A stretch of DNA of 41,832 nt from Methylotenera_A sp040387035 (GCA_040387035.1 JAZKEN010000013.1:1-41832), one strand, 5' to 3'; numbered from the stretch's first letter, positions 33,198 to 41,832 are shown. Notes: a model not told the origin generated them from the sequence alone. Translations and numbers: made by a program.

Positions 33198-34130
33198 ATG
33201 AAACTTCACCAATTGAAATACATACACGAAGTAGCCCGACAGGGCTTGAACATTTCAGCTGCCGCTGAGGCTTTACACACGTCGCAACCTGGTGTCAGTA
33301 AACAAATCCAAATGTTAGAAGATGAGCTGAATTTACAGATTTTTCAACGTAATGGCAAACGACTAACCGGCATTACCGAGCCAGGCCGCCATATCGTCAA
33401 GCTTGCCGCCACCGTGATGCTGGAAATGCAAAATATCAAGCGCGTTGGCGACGAGTTCAGTAAGGTGGAGACTGGCACCTTAACCATTGCCACCACGCAT
33501 ACGCAAGCGCGTTATAAGTTACCGGCTGCGGTTAAGCAATTTATTGCCTCCTATCCGCACGTTAAATTGAATATCCATCAAGGCGACCCTGCGCAGGTAA
33601 CCGCACAAGTAGCCAGTGGCGAGGCGGATATTGGCGTTGCAACCGAAAAGATCAGTCTGGATGACCGCTTGCTTTGCCTGCCGTGCTACGAATGGAACCG
33701 TTGTGTAGTGGTGCCGAAAGGCCATCGCTTAATCGATGCTGTGCCACTTACTTTGGCTAAAATCGCCAGTTTTCCATTGATTACCTATGATTTTGCCTAT
33801 ACCGGCAGTACCGCTGTTTCGAAAGTGTTCCATGATGCTGGCGTAATGCCCAATGTTGTACTGAGTGCCATTGATGCGGATGTGATTAAAACCTACGTCG
33901 GTTTAGGTTTGGGCGTTGGTTTGATTGCCAACATGGCGTATGATGAAGAACGCGATAAAGATTTGGTGCGCCTGGATTGCAGCCATTTATTTCCGTCTAG
34001 CACAACCTATTTGGGCGTGAGAAAAGACGCCTTTTTGCGTAACTATATCTACGGTTTTATTGAGCTGTTGGCCCCCAAATTCGATCGCAGGGCAGTGGAT
34101 GAGGCGCTGAAAGCTTTTCGCAACAGTTAG
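33198..34130 (+). CDS. cysB: LysR-type transcriptional regulator CysB
   Basis: A 310-aa regulator that activates sulfate-assimilation genes and senses O-/N-acetylserine and sulfur status. The helix-turn-helix is in residues ~1-60 ('LNISAAAEALHTSQPGVSKQIQ'). The central part carries 'IATTHTQARYKLPAAVKQFI', a signature of CysB/Cbl rather than other LysR proteins. The effector domain ends with 'GLGLGVGLIANMAYD'. It is divergent from the TauE-family gene and cys genes, which it probably controls. The choice between CysB and its paralogue Cbl rests on context and is likely but not certain. Confidence 0.92.
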   Translation: MKLHQLKYIHEVARQGLNISAAAEALHTSQPGVSKQIQMLEDELNLQIFQRNGKRLTGITEPGRHIVKLAATVMLEMQNIKRVGDEFSKVETGTLTIATTHTQARYKLPAAVKQFIASYPHVKLNIHQGDPAQVTAQVASGEADIGVATEKISLDDRLLCLPCYEWNRCVVVPKGHRLIDAVPLTLAKIASFPLITYDFAYTGSTAVSKVFHDAGVMPNVVLSAIDADVIKTYVGLGLGVGLIANMAYDEERDKDLVRLDCSHLFPSSTTYLGVRKDAFLRNYIYGFIELLAPKFDRRAVDEALKAFRNS

Positions 34131-34164
34131 ATCGCTTATAAGCTAACCCGGTTTGGAGTAAAAG

Positions 34165-34722
34165 ATGTGGTTTAAGCCTTTGTTTTATTTAGTGATATTG
34201 CTGGGCTTAAGCGCCTGCGCTACAACAAAGGCTACATCAGAAGCATCCATGCCATCGACCAAATTGATGGCAAATGGCTTGCCGCCAATCGACCTCAACA
34301 GCGCCATATATGAATTGCCGGTAAAAGAGGGTGTCAGCTACCAAGATGTGATTGATAGCTTGAAATCCGTGTCTGAAGGCATGAATTTTGTTAACCCTGC
34401 CAACTTCCCTATTGCTGAACATATGAAGCTGCGTGGCGTTGATTCACAAGGCATCAAGGAAGTGCATAGCTTTTGTAACCTGAGCCTGGGTACCGACATC
34501 ATGCTGGATCATCCCGAATTCTTGGTCTTTGCCCCATGCCGTGTTGCGCTTTACGAAAAGCCCGATGCCAGCCAGAAAATGCGATTGTTTTTGGCACTGG
34601 ATCGTCCCACATTTGACTTGAAAAGTATAAAAAATCCCACGCCCCGTGCCAAAAAATCCGCGCAAGAACTAGAAGATGCTTTGATTAAATTGATGGCGGC
34701 AGCCAGTCGTGGCGATATTTAA
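34165..34722 (+). CDS. DUF302-like lipoprotein
   Basis: A 185-aa protein. A lipoprotein signal is evident: a basic start, a hydrophobic run and the lipobox LSAC with Cys18, so it is anchored in a membrane, probably the outer. The mature part has 'GVSYQDVIDSLKSVSEGMNFVNPANFPI' (about residues 56-83) and 'HSFCNLSLGTDIMLDHPEF', which resemble DUF302 domains. The family has no settled function. It follows cysB by 34 bases on the same strand, and the next gene is 12 bases away or more, depending on its start. Confidence 0.7.
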   Translation: MWFKPLFYLVILLGLSACATTKATSEASMPSTKLMANGLPPIDLNSAIYELPVKEGVSYQDVIDSLKSVSEGMNFVNPANFPIAEHMKLRGVDSQGIKEVHSFCNLSLGTDIMLDHPEFLVFAPCRVALYEKPDASQKMRLFLALDRPTFDLKSIKNPTPRAKKSAQELEDALIKLMAAASRGDI

Positions 34723-34761
34723 GCGTTTCAATGGGTGCTCAAGCGTTTAATTGGGGCTAAA

Positions 34762-35220
34762 ATGGTTGCTAGGTTTAAACAAAAATGGTTCAATAAAACT
34801 TGGTTCTTGCAGCAATTAAAGCTCAATGCCGTGGCGCTAATCAGTTTAGTCACGGCGATTGTTGGGATTTCCTATAATACCTGGCGCGACCAGCAGAACG
34901 AGATCAATGACAATATGCGTAAAGCGGCTTTTGAAGTATTGACCGATTTGGGTGAGTTGCAAACCATTGTGAATTATGCGCATTTTCAGCAAGACAGTAC
35001 GCGCGGCCACCCGATTGAAGGCTGGAAGCACGTAGTGATGGTGCGCGATCTAGGCCATTTGCTCACACCGGATGCCGCCAAAGCTGCTGATGATCTGTAT
35101 GCCAATTGGCAAGGCAATTGGGAGAACTTGGGCAATGATCAACAGACAGAATTACTGATTAGCAAACAAATCACTCAAACCAGAAAAGCCGTATTAACCA
35201 CAATCGATAGCCTTAAATAA
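34762..35220 (+). CDS. Hypothetical protein with one N-terminal membrane segment
   Basis: I do not recognise this protein. The chosen ATG at 34762 is preceded by GGGGC; a GTG at 34735 would add nine residues. It has one hydrophobic segment (about residues 22-38, 'LNAVALISLVTAIVGISY') followed by a soluble, mostly helical region of about 110 residues with 'DDLYANWQGNWENLG'. The layout suggests a single-pass inner-membrane protein with a periplasmic or cytoplasmic domain. It lies between the DUF302 lipoprotein and the HerA-like ATPase and may belong to the same transcript. Confidence 0.65.
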   Translation: MVARFKQKWFNKTWFLQQLKLNAVALISLVTAIVGISYNTWRDQQNEINDNMRKAAFEVLTDLGELQTIVNYAHFQQDSTRGHPIEGWKHVVMVRDLGHLLTPDAAKAADDLYANWQGNWENLGNDQQTELLISKQITQTRKAVLTTIDSLK

Positions 35221-35236
35221 ACGAAAAAAACTGTAT

Positions 35237-36709
35237 ATGAACCCAATTCGCGTCGCAAAAGCTGAAAACTTTTTACATATCCTACCTAAAATGGCAAACC
35301 GCCATGGCTTGATTGCAGGCGCCACCGGTACCGGTAAAACCGTCACTTTGCAGACTTTGGCAGAAGGATTTTCTGCCATCGGCATACCGGTCTTTATGGC
35401 GGATGTAAAAGGCGACTTGGCTGGTATGAGCCAGGCAGGAGGCGGCAACGCGCGCGTGGATGCACGTGTGGCGCAACTGGGACTGGAAGATTTTAAAGCG
35501 CAGGCCTCGCCTGTCACCTTATGGGATGTATTTGGTGAAAAAGGCCACCCGGTACGCACGACCATTGCTGAAATGGGGCCGTTATTATTAGCGCGTTTAT
35601 TGAATCTTAATGATGTGCAGGCAGGTGTGATTAATGCGATTTTTAAAATTGCCGACGATAAAGGCTGGTTGCTACTCGACCTAAAAGATTTGCGTGTCAT
35701 GTCGCAACATGCGGCGGAAAACGCAGAAGAATACCAAACCACTTATGGCAATATTTCTGCGGCCAGTGTGGGTGCGCTACAGCGCTCACTACTGCAGCTG
35801 GAGACGGAAGGCGGCGATTTATTGTTTGGCGAGCCGGCCTTGAATCTCGAAGACTTGATGCAGACCGATTCAAACGGCCGCGGCGTAATCAATATTCTGG
35901 CGTCTGACAAGCTATACAACTCACCGCGTGTTTACGCCACCTTGCTACTTTGGTTGCTGTCTGAATTATTTGAAAAGCTGCCCGAAGTCGGTGACATCGA
36001 AAAACCGAAGCTGGTATTTTTCTTTGATGAGGCACATTTACTGTTTACCGATGCGCCCCCCGCGCTGTTGCAAAAAATCGAGCAAGTGGTGCGCCTGATT
36101 CGCTCAAAAGGGGTCGGTGTGTATTTTGTCAGCCAGAACCCGTTGGATATCCCGGACATTGTGTTGGGCCAATTGGGTAACCGCGTGCAGCATGCCTTGC
36201 GCGCATTTACACCGCGTGATCAAAAAGCAGTGAAGTCGGCTGCTGAAACCTTTAGAAGTAACCCGAAAGTAGATGTGGCAACCGTCATCACTGAGCTGGG
36301 TGTTGGTGAAGCTTTGGTTTCGTTTTTAGATGAAAAGGGTATTCCAAGCCCTGTGGAGCGTGCCTTTGTGTGCCCGCCACAAAGCCGGCTAGGCGCGATT
36401 ACCGACGCAGAAAGGGCGGCTGTTATTGCTAACTCCAGCATTAAGGGTTTTTACGAAAAACAAGTCGATCGTGAATCGGCTTACGAAATCCTGAAAGCGC
36501 GTGCAACCGAATCCGCTGAAGTGGCCGAAGAAGGTAAAGGCTTTGATTGGGGCGGCATGCTGGGCGGTGTACTAGGCGGTAAAAAGTCGAGCCGCTCGGA
36601 TAGTATTTTAGAAAGCGCGGCCAAATCGACTGCGCGGGCCATCGGCTCGCAGCTGGGGCGTACCATTATCCGCGGTGTATTGGGCTCAATACTTGGCGGC
36701 CGTAAATAG
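35237..36709 (+). CDS. DUF853 family HerA/VirB4-like ATPase (YjgR type)
   Basis: A 490-aa cytoplasmic P-loop ATPase. The Walker A motif is 'GATGTGKT' at about residues 28-35, and Walker B is in 'LVFFFDEAHLLF' at about 256-267. 'LDIPDIVLGQLGNRVQHALRAFTPRD' after it is typical of DUF853 proteins. The C-terminus is Gly/Ser-rich and ends 'GVLGSILGGRK'. Related proteins are called HerA-like helicases, but no activity is established for this family. It ends three bases before fhs, so the two genes are probably co-transcribed. Confidence 0.87.
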   Translation: MNPIRVAKAENFLHILPKMANRHGLIAGATGTGKTVTLQTLAEGFSAIGIPVFMADVKGDLAGMSQAGGGNARVDARVAQLGLEDFKAQASPVTLWDVFGEKGHPVRTTIAEMGPLLLARLLNLNDVQAGVINAIFKIADDKGWLLLDLKDLRVMSQHAAENAEEYQTTYGNISAASVGALQRSLLQLETEGGDLLFGEPALNLEDLMQTDSNGRGVINILASDKLYNSPRVYATLLLWLLSELFEKLPEVGDIEKPKLVFFFDEAHLLFTDAPPALLQKIEQVVRLIRSKGVGVYFVSQNPLDIPDIVLGQLGNRVQHALRAFTPRDQKAVKSAAETFRSNPKVDVATVITELGVGEALVSFLDEKGIPSPVERAFVCPPQSRLGAITDAERAAVIANSSIKGFYEKQVDRESAYEILKARATESAEVAEEGKGFDWGGMLGGVLGGKKSSRSDSILESAAKSTARAIGSQLGRTIIRGVLGSILGGRK

Positions 36710-36712
36710 CCT

Positions 36713-38359
36713 ATGCTGTCTGATATCGAAATCGCCCAAGCCGCTACGCTGAAGCCGATTGTCGATATTGCGCACACCTTAGATATTGCTGGCGATGATC
36801 TGATTCCTTACGGGCATACTATCGCCAAGCTCAGCACATCCTGCATCGCCAAGCTACAAGCTAAAGCCAATGGCAAATTAATTCTGGTCACCGCCATCAG
36901 CCCTACCCCTGCAGGTGAGGGCAAAACCACCACCACCGTTGGCCTGGCAGATGCACTGAATGTGATTGGCAAGCGCGCCGTGGTATGTATCAGGGAGCCA
37001 TCATTAGGCCCGGTTTTTGGCCTGAAAGGCGGCGCAACCGGCGGTGGTTATGCGCAAGTCGTGCCTATGGAAAACATCAATCTGCACTTTACCGGTGACT
37101 TCCATGCCATTACCGCGGCCAATAACCTACTGGCAGCATTGATTGATAACCATATTTACCAGGGTAATGCGCTAGGAATTGGGCAAGTGACGTGGCGGCG
37201 TTGCCTGGATATGAATGACCGCGCCTTACGCGACGTCACCATCAATCAAACGCACGCCAATACTGGTTTTGATATCACGGTTGCCAGTGAAGTGATGGCC
37301 ATATTTTGCTTGGCTGAAAGCCTGGACGATCTAAAAACACGGCTGGGTAATATCCAGGTGGCCACAAGCCAAACCGGTAAACCTATATTTGCCAGCGATT
37401 TGCAAGCACATGGTGCCATGACGGCCTTGTTGAAAGATGCTTTCCAGCCCAATCTGGTACAAACCCTGGAACACACGCCGGCGCTGATCCATGGTGGCCC
37501 GTTTGCCAATATTGCACATGGCTGTAATTCTGTTGTGGCAACAAAAGCGGCTCTAAAACTGGCGGACTATGTAGTGACAGAGGCCGGTTTCGGCGCTGAC
37601 CTGGGTGCTGAAAAATTCATGGATATCAAGTGCAGGAAAACCGGCCTGCGGCCAGATGTGGTGGTGATTGTGGCCACGGTACGTGCCTTGAAATACCATG
37701 GTGGTGGCGAGTTAGCGAGTTTGAATGTCGAAAATATCGCGCATTTAAATGAAGGTGTCGAAAATTTAAAGCGGCATATCCATAACAGCCAAACCTATTT
37801 TGGTTTGCAGGTGATTGTGGCCATTAACCATTTTTCACAAGATACCCAGGCTGAAATCGATGCTTTAAAACTGGCTGTAGAGCAGTTGGGCTGCAAAGCT
37901 GTTGTGTGCAAGCATTGGGCAGAGGGTGGGGCAGGCGCCACCGACTTAGCGCATGCCGTGGTTGATAGCATTGCAAACAGTAAAACGCATTTTAAGCTGC
38001 TGTATGCAGATGAAATGCCGTTAATACAGAAATTGCAAACCATTGCGCAGAAAATATATGGTGCTAAAGATGTACTGTTAAGCGAAAAAGCGGCACTAAA
38101 GCTGGCGGAGCTTGAGCAGCAGTATAGCCATTTCCCCATTTGTATCGCTAAAACGCAATATTCATTTTCGTCTGATCCTTTTTTACGCGGTGCGCCAACC
38201 GGACATAGCCTGCAGGTACAGGATTTATACCTGTCGCGCGGTGCGGGTTTTATCGTGGCCATCTGTGGCCAGATCATGAAAATGCCGGGCTTGCCGAAAG
38301 TGCCGGCCAGTGTGCGTATTGATGTGGATGCGGCTGGCCACATTGTAGGGCTATCTTAA
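36713..38359 (+). CDS. fhs: Formate-tetrahydrofolate ligase
   Basis: A 548-aa enzyme that makes 10-formyltetrahydrofolate from formate, tetrahydrofolate and ATP. In methylotrophs it links formate to one-carbon assimilation and biosynthesis. The P-loop is 'PTPAGEGKTTTT' at residues 64-75. 'EPSLGPVFGLKGGATGGGYAQVVPM' (about 96-120) and 'FTGDFHAITAANNLLAALIDNH' are further signatures. Its length is near the family's usual 555. It starts three bases after the DUF853 gene and precedes a YigZ-family gene by 19 bases. Confidence 0.95.
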   Translation: MLSDIEIAQAATLKPIVDIAHTLDIAGDDLIPYGHTIAKLSTSCIAKLQAKANGKLILVTAISPTPAGEGKTTTTVGLADALNVIGKRAVVCIREPSLGPVFGLKGGATGGGYAQVVPMENINLHFTGDFHAITAANNLLAALIDNHIYQGNALGIGQVTWRRCLDMNDRALRDVTINQTHANTGFDITVASEVMAIFCLAESLDDLKTRLGNIQVATSQTGKPIFASDLQAHGAMTALLKDAFQPNLVQTLEHTPALIHGGPFANIAHGCNSVVATKAALKLADYVVTEAGFGADLGAEKFMDIKCRKTGLRPDVVVIVATVRALKYHGGGELASLNVENIAHLNEGVENLKRHIHNSQTYFGLQVIVAINHFSQDTQAEIDALKLAVEQLGCKAVVCKHWAEGGAGATDLAHAVVDSIANSKTHFKLLYADEMPLIQKLQTIAQKIYGAKDVLLSEKAALKLAELEQQYSHFPICIAKTQYSFSSDPFLRGAPTGHSLQVQDLYLSRGAGFIVAICGQIMKMPGLPKVPASVRIDVDAAGHIVGLS

Positions 38360-38378
38360 TTAAATAAGTTTTTGTTGT

Positions 38379-38948
38379 ATGTTAACCATTGAAAAAACAG
38401 GCAATGCCGAACAGTTGATTAATAAATCACGCTTCTATGCTTGTGCTGGGCATTGCGAAACCGAGCGCGAGGTGGGGATTTTTTTAAGGCAATTGGCACA
38501 GCAACATCAAAACGCACACCATTTGGCCTATGCTTTTAGAATCAAAACCGCTGACGGCATTATCCCCAGATTCTCCGATGCGGGTGAGCCTAGCGGCACC
38601 GCGGGTAAGCCCATCATCCAAATGTTGGAAGCGCGCGATTTAATTCATGTGGCGGTTGGCGTGATACGCTATTATGGTGGGGTTAACCTGGGCACTGGCG
38701 GGCTGGCACGCGCTTATGGCGGCACGGCCAAAATGGCCCTGGATGCGGTGAAAACAATCCCATTTGTGGAAATGCGCGCATTAAGTGTGAGCGTACATTA
38801 CAATCAAGTGGATGCTCTTACGCGCTTGGTTTCACAGTTAAAAGGTAAAGTGCTGGATAAAAAATTTGACCAGGCCGTTCATGTAAAAGTCAGTTTGCCA
38901 GTGACGGAAGTCGCCGCTTTTACCCATCAATACACGCAATCAATATAA
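38379..38948 (+). CDS. yigZ: YigZ / IMPACT family protein
   Basis: A 189-aa protein of UPF0029 (IMPACT). The signature 'RFSDAGEPSGTAGKPI' occurs at about residues 66-81, followed by 'VGVIRYYGGVNLGTGGLARAYG'. It has the shape of a small regulatory or nucleotide-related protein. Bacterial YigZ has no agreed function; its eukaryotic relative regulates translation. It lies 8 bases before the AI-2E permease gene. Confidence 0.88.
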   Translation: MLTIEKTGNAEQLINKSRFYACAGHCETEREVGIFLRQLAQQHQNAHHLAYAFRIKTADGIIPRFSDAGEPSGTAGKPIIQMLEARDLIHVAVGVIRYYGGVNLGTGGLARAYGGTAKMALDAVKTIPFVEMRALSVSVHYNQVDALTRLVSQLKGKVLDKKFDQAVHVKVSLPVTEVAAFTHQYTQSI

Positions 38949-38956
38949 ATTAGACA

Positions 38957-39991
38957 ATGACAAACATAACGCCAAACAAGCCAGCTAATCTCAGTTTTAA
39001 CAAGCATGATATCGCCTCATGGGTGATGATGGGTATTGCCATGATGCTGGTACTTATTTTTCACCTGCTGCCCGCTCTATTGGGTGGTTTGCTGGTGTAT
39101 GAATTGATTCGCATCCTTACACCGCATATTGAACGAAAACTGCCAGGCCCGCGTGCCAAGCTGATTGCGATTGCCTTATTAACCATTGTGACCGTGAGCT
39201 TATTAAGCTTGGCCGGTGCCGGTCTGGTAGCATTTTTCCGTTCAGAATCAGGCAGTTTGACGGTTTTACTGGCAAAAATGGCGCAGATTATTGAAGACTC
39301 ACGCCAAATGCTACCGGTTTGGATTTTAGATAAGTTACCTTCGGATGCGATTGCATTTAAGGAAGAGGCAACGTTTTGGCTACGCACGCATGCGGACGAT
39401 TTGCAGGTAGTGGGTAAAGAAGCGGGGCGCATCACCGCACACGTGGTTATTGGCATGATTGTGGGTGGCATGATTGGTCTGCGTGACGCCATTAAGGATG
39501 ACGACTACAAGCCGTTTGCCCGTGCACTGGCGCAGCGCGCATGGCTGTTTGGCGATGCATTTCAACGTATCGTATTTGCGCAAGTGCGCATCGCTTCGAT
39601 TAACGCCTTTTTTACCGGCATTTACCTGGCTGTGATCTTGCCTTTATTAGGCGTTGAGTTGCCCTTGGTCAAAACCATGATCGCCATTACCTTTGTGGTG
39701 GGCTTGATACCTGTGGTCGGTAATTTAATCTCTAATACGATTATCGTAATTGTCAGTCTAAGCCAGTCGCTGGCGGTAGCCTTGGCTTCGCTGCTCTATT
39801 TGATCCTTATCCATAAACTTGAATATTTTTTAAATGCCCGTATCGTGGGCGGGCAGATTCGCGCCTATGCATGGGAGCTATTGATTACCATGTTACTGAT
39901 GGAAGCGATTTTTGGCCTAGCGGGTATTATTGCAGCGCCTATTTATTATGCTTATGTCAAAAGCGAGTTGCGTGAGTACGACTTGGTGTAA
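38957..39991 (+). CDS. AI-2E transporter (PerM) family permease
   Basis: A 344-aa inner-membrane protein with about eight hydrophobic segments. 'AVILPLLGVELPLVKTMIAITFVVGLIPVVGNLISNTIIVIVSL' (about residues 229-272) is characteristic of the AI-2E/PerM family. Members act in quorum-signal export or sodium/proton antiport, and the substrate cannot be deduced here. It ends a run of co-directed genes and is followed by a strong bidirectional hairpin. Confidence 0.85.
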   Translation: MTNITPNKPANLSFNKHDIASWVMMGIAMMLVLIFHLLPALLGGLLVYELIRILTPHIERKLPGPRAKLIAIALLTIVTVSLLSLAGAGLVAFFRSESGSLTVLLAKMAQIIEDSRQMLPVWILDKLPSDAIAFKEEATFWLRTHADDLQVVGKEAGRITAHVVIGMIVGGMIGLRDAIKDDDYKPFARALAQRAWLFGDAFQRIVFAQVRIASINAFFTGIYLAVILPLLGVELPLVKTMIAITFVVGLIPVVGNLISNTIIVIVSLSQSLAVALASLLYLILIHKLEYFLNARIVGGQIRAYAWELLITMLLMEAIFGLAGIIAAPIYYAYVKSELREYDLV

Positions 39992-40001
39992 ATGGACGTA
40001 A

Positions 40002-40024
40002 AAAAGCCTGCAATGCAGGCTTTT
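40002..40024. terminator. Bidirectional intrinsic terminator
   Basis: AAAAGCCTGC (40002-40011), loop AAT and GCAGGCTTTT (40015-40024) form a 10-bp stem. It has T residues on both strands, so it can end the AI-2E gene (plus) and the PEP-CTERM gene (minus). Confidence 0.88.
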
Positions 40025-40060
40025 AAGTAAACATGATTTTATAAAATAAAGACTATAAAA

Positions 40061-40241
40061 CTAAACTGATTTACGTCTTAAACCAGCCAAGCCCAGCATT
40101 GCAGAGCCAAATAACCATGCAGCTGCAGGGACTGGAACCGCTGATACATTGCGTGCTGAAATAATGGCATCTTCAGCTCCGGTAAATGTGACAGACCAAT
40201 CCAATCCGCCTTGAAAATTGCCGCTATAGGTGTCATAGATG
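40061..40241 (-). CDS. PEP-CTERM protein, C-terminal fragment
   Basis: About 60 codons before a TAG at 40061-40063. The C-terminus 'VPVPAAAWLFGSAMLGLAGLRRKS' (VP.PAAAWLF, a hydrophobic helix, then Arg-Arg-Lys) is the PEP-CTERM exosortase sorting signal. The protein is therefore exported and processed by an exosortase elsewhere in the genome, often with exopolysaccharide production. The visible part before it is 'YSGNFQGGLDWSVTFTGAED'. The rest of the gene is in the gap, so its nature is unknown. The gene is incomplete because of the assembly, not because of biology. Confidence 0.85.
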
Positions 40242-40341
40242 NNNNNNNNNNNNNNNNNNNNNNNNNNNNNNNNNNNNNNNNNNNNNNNNNNNNNNNNNNN
40301 NNNNNNNNNNNNNNNNNNNNNNNNNNNNNNNNNNNNNNNNN
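40242..40341. other. Assembly gap (100 N) of unknown true length
   Basis: No sequence is shared by the two sides, unlike the other gaps, so at least the N-terminal part of the PEP-CTERM protein and the last codons of the efflux lipoprotein are missing. The stated length of 100 is a scaffolding default. Confidence 0.9.
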
Positions 40342-41753
40342 ACCATCGCGCTGATCTGCTTCTGCTTGGTTTCAATCAACTCTGTTTTGGCTTCTAAAGC
40401 TTCTCTCTGCGTCAATAAAACTTCCAAATAATCTGCTCTTGCCGATTGGAATAACTGGTTTGCCACATCCACAGATTGGGTCATGGCGTCGACTTGAGCG
40501 CTTTTTAGCTGATAGTTTTTCTGCAGGTTGTCTATATTGGATACCTGGTTAGACACTTCGCCATACGCATTGATAATGGTTTGCTCATAGTCATAAGCTG
40601 CCTGAATCTGTGTGGCATTGGCATTTTTATACACCGCAGTGATGGCATTCCGATTTACCAGCGGTGCCATCATATCGCCTGCCAATGAGAACATCAGTGA
40701 TTCCGGCGTGCTTAGCAAATATTTTGGATTAAACGCCTGAAAGCCTAAGCCTGCACGAATCGCAAAAGAAGGGTAGAAATTAGCTTTTGCCACCGCAATA
40801 TTTAAATCGGCGGCGGCTAATTCCAACTCCGCTTTTCTAATATCAGGCCTGTTTTCCAATAGTTGCGATGGAATACCGGCCTGCATGATTTTCAGCTTGG
40901 TATCCATAAAGCCAGCAGAAGCCCTTTGGATGGGCTGCGGTACTCTACCCAGCAAGAAATTGATGCGGTTTTCTTGCTCAACGATTTGCTGCTTGATCAC
41001 ATATTGCTTGCTTTCGTTCTTCTTCACCTCAGCTTCAAAGCGCTTGACTGCCAGGGAAGTCGCCCTGCCATATTTTTGCAGTTGGCTGGTGACTTCCAAG
41101 GCATTGCGCTGGATCTGAATATTCTGCTCCAGGTTCAAAAGCTGGTTATCCAGCGCAGTCAGTTCGTAATAAGCATTGGCAATCTCTGCCACCAGGTTGG
41201 TGATTAAAAAGTTTTTGCCTTCAATCGATGCCATGTACTCGGTGGCCGCTACTTTGGTCGCATTCCTCAGTTTTTTCCAAACGTCCAGCTCCCAAGAGGA
41301 ATACAGTCCAAACTGGTAGTTGCTTAATGGGTCTGGAAAAGCCTTGCCTTCCTTGATTTCCAGGCTTTCTTCCACAGCGCCATTGCGCGTATAGCGCCCA
41401 ACTTTTTCTACATCGGCACCTGCACCAAAATTAACAAATGGCAAGTATTCACCTTTGCGTGCCTGTATCTCATTCTTGGCAATATTGATGCGTTGCGCCA
41501 GGATATTCACTTCCTTGTTATTCACAATCGCAATATCAATCAAGCTAGATAAATTTGGATCCTCAAAAAAGTCTTTCCAATTGATATTAGCCGTATTTGC
41601 GCTATCTGCATTTTGTGCAGTCGCAGTATTGGCATAGCTGGCAGGTAAGCTTGTATCTGCCTTTTTGGTGGTCAATAGGGGGATGGAACATGCTGGCAAC
41701 ATGATTGCCAGCGCCCCCACCACCATTAGTCGAATAGTGTTATGTTTAATCAT
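40342..41753 (-). CDS. RND-type outer-membrane efflux lipoprotein, OprM/NodT-like, C-terminus in gap
   Basis: About 470 codons from the chosen ATG at 41753. The start gives a lipoprotein signal with lipobox LPAC and Cys22. An upstream ATG at 41765 is also possible. The body has TolC-like repeats with 'LEVTSQLQKYGRATSLAVKRFEAEVKK' (about 215-241), 'IPSQLLENRPDIRKAELELAAADLNIAVAKANFYPSFA' (about 293-330) and, at the end, 'LVETKQ'-like sequence and 'QISAMV'. OprM proteins usually end a dozen or so residues after this point, so little is missing. The start overlaps the stop of the upstream gene (41746-41748), which suggests an operon with an RND pump. Confidence 0.9.
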
Positions 41754-41832
41754 CTTTACCTTCATCTTTATTGTAATGATATAGCTCTGTTAAAGGCGCA
41801 AAGTCTTCGTTTCTAATCAATGACTTACCTTC
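41746..41832 (-). CDS. C-terminal end of an upstream gene, probably an RND pump
   Basis: On the minus strand the frame is open from the window edge to a TAA at 41748-41746 and gives 28 residues that end 'LTELYHYNKDEGKDD'. It overlaps the start of the OprM-like gene. The stretch itself does not identify the protein. The neighbouring outer-membrane factor suggests an RND efflux permease. The product is a context-based guess. Confidence 0.5.
   Translation of the reverse strand, partial: EGKSLIRNEDFAPLTELYHYNKDEGKDD

Noticed and set aside
40061..40375. A 104-aa protein with an X-rich middle, and extension of the OprM-like gene to 40233
   Set aside because: Both cross the gap. The left part is a PEP-CTERM tail and the right part an OprM-like protein; the fusion is artificial.
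1..41832. CRISPR array, prophage, integrase, transposase or toxin-antitoxin genes
   Set aside because: I looked for spaced short direct repeats and for transposase, integrase or paired small toxin/antitoxin genes and saw none.

Overview
The window most resembles a chromosomal segment of a methylotrophic betaproteobacterium of the Methylophilaceae type (Methylotenera/Methylophilus-like). This placement is inferred from gene content, not from a database match. The supporting content is a complete pqqABCDE cluster, formate-tetrahydrofolate ligase, a gyrA-serC-pheA-hisC block, a CysI/DUF934/APS-reductase sulfate pathway with CysB, and a PEP-CTERM protein. The window is a scaffold with three 100-N gaps. 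Two of them (in serC and cysI) are flanked by an identical 55-base sequence on both sides, so they are unmerged contig overlaps and both genes are probably intact. The third gap (40242-40341) has no flanking overlap and hides real sequence.

Layout, left to right. 1-327: the end of a COG3224-like membrane protein. 367-6476 (minus): a tripartite heavy-metal-type RND efflux operon (TolC-like lipoprotein, adaptor, CzcA/CusA-class pump) preceded by an unknown 82-aa gene. 6666-6750: tRNA-Leu(UAG). 6964-8499 (plus): alr and ridA. 8496-10951 (minus): rubrerythrin, a two-cluster Fe-S oxidoreductase and a DUF3501 protein, a recurring gene trio. 11287-18436 (plus): gyrA, serC, pheA, hisC and an AroG-like DAHP synthase, tightly spaced. 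18601-24209 (plus): pqqA (23 codons), an intrinsic terminator, pqqB, pqqC, pqqD, pqqE, then an FkbM-type methyltransferase and a Bcr/CflA-type MFS exporter. 24238-25961: DUF4126, DoxX and YgjP-like genes. 26007-33080 (minus): fdxA and the assimilatory sulfate genes cysN, cysD, cysH, DUF934, cysI and a TauE/SafE permease, with cysB divergent at 33198. 34165-39991 (plus): a DUF302 lipoprotein, an unknown membrane protein, a HerA-like ATPase (DUF853), fhs, a YigZ/IMPACT protein and an AI-2E-family permease. 40061-41832 (minus): a PEP-CTERM protein fragment, the gap, an OprM-like lipoprotein and the last 28 codons of a gene upstream of it.

How the genes fit together. The sulfur genes form a route from sulfate to sulfide: CysD/CysN make APS, CysH carries the cysteine pattern of an iron-sulfur APS reductase, and CysI reduces sulfite. 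No APS kinase or flavoprotein CysJ is present here. The pqq genes make the cofactor for periplasmic quinoprotein dehydrogenases such as methanol dehydrogenase, and they sit directly after chorismate/aromatic amino acid genes. Fhs feeds formate into the folate pool.

I did not find a clearly new multi-gene system. The most unusual structures are two different palindromic intergenic elements that abut the stop codons of cysD and cysN, the hairpins around pqqA, and a hairpin between the rubrerythrin and Fe-S oxidoreductase genes.
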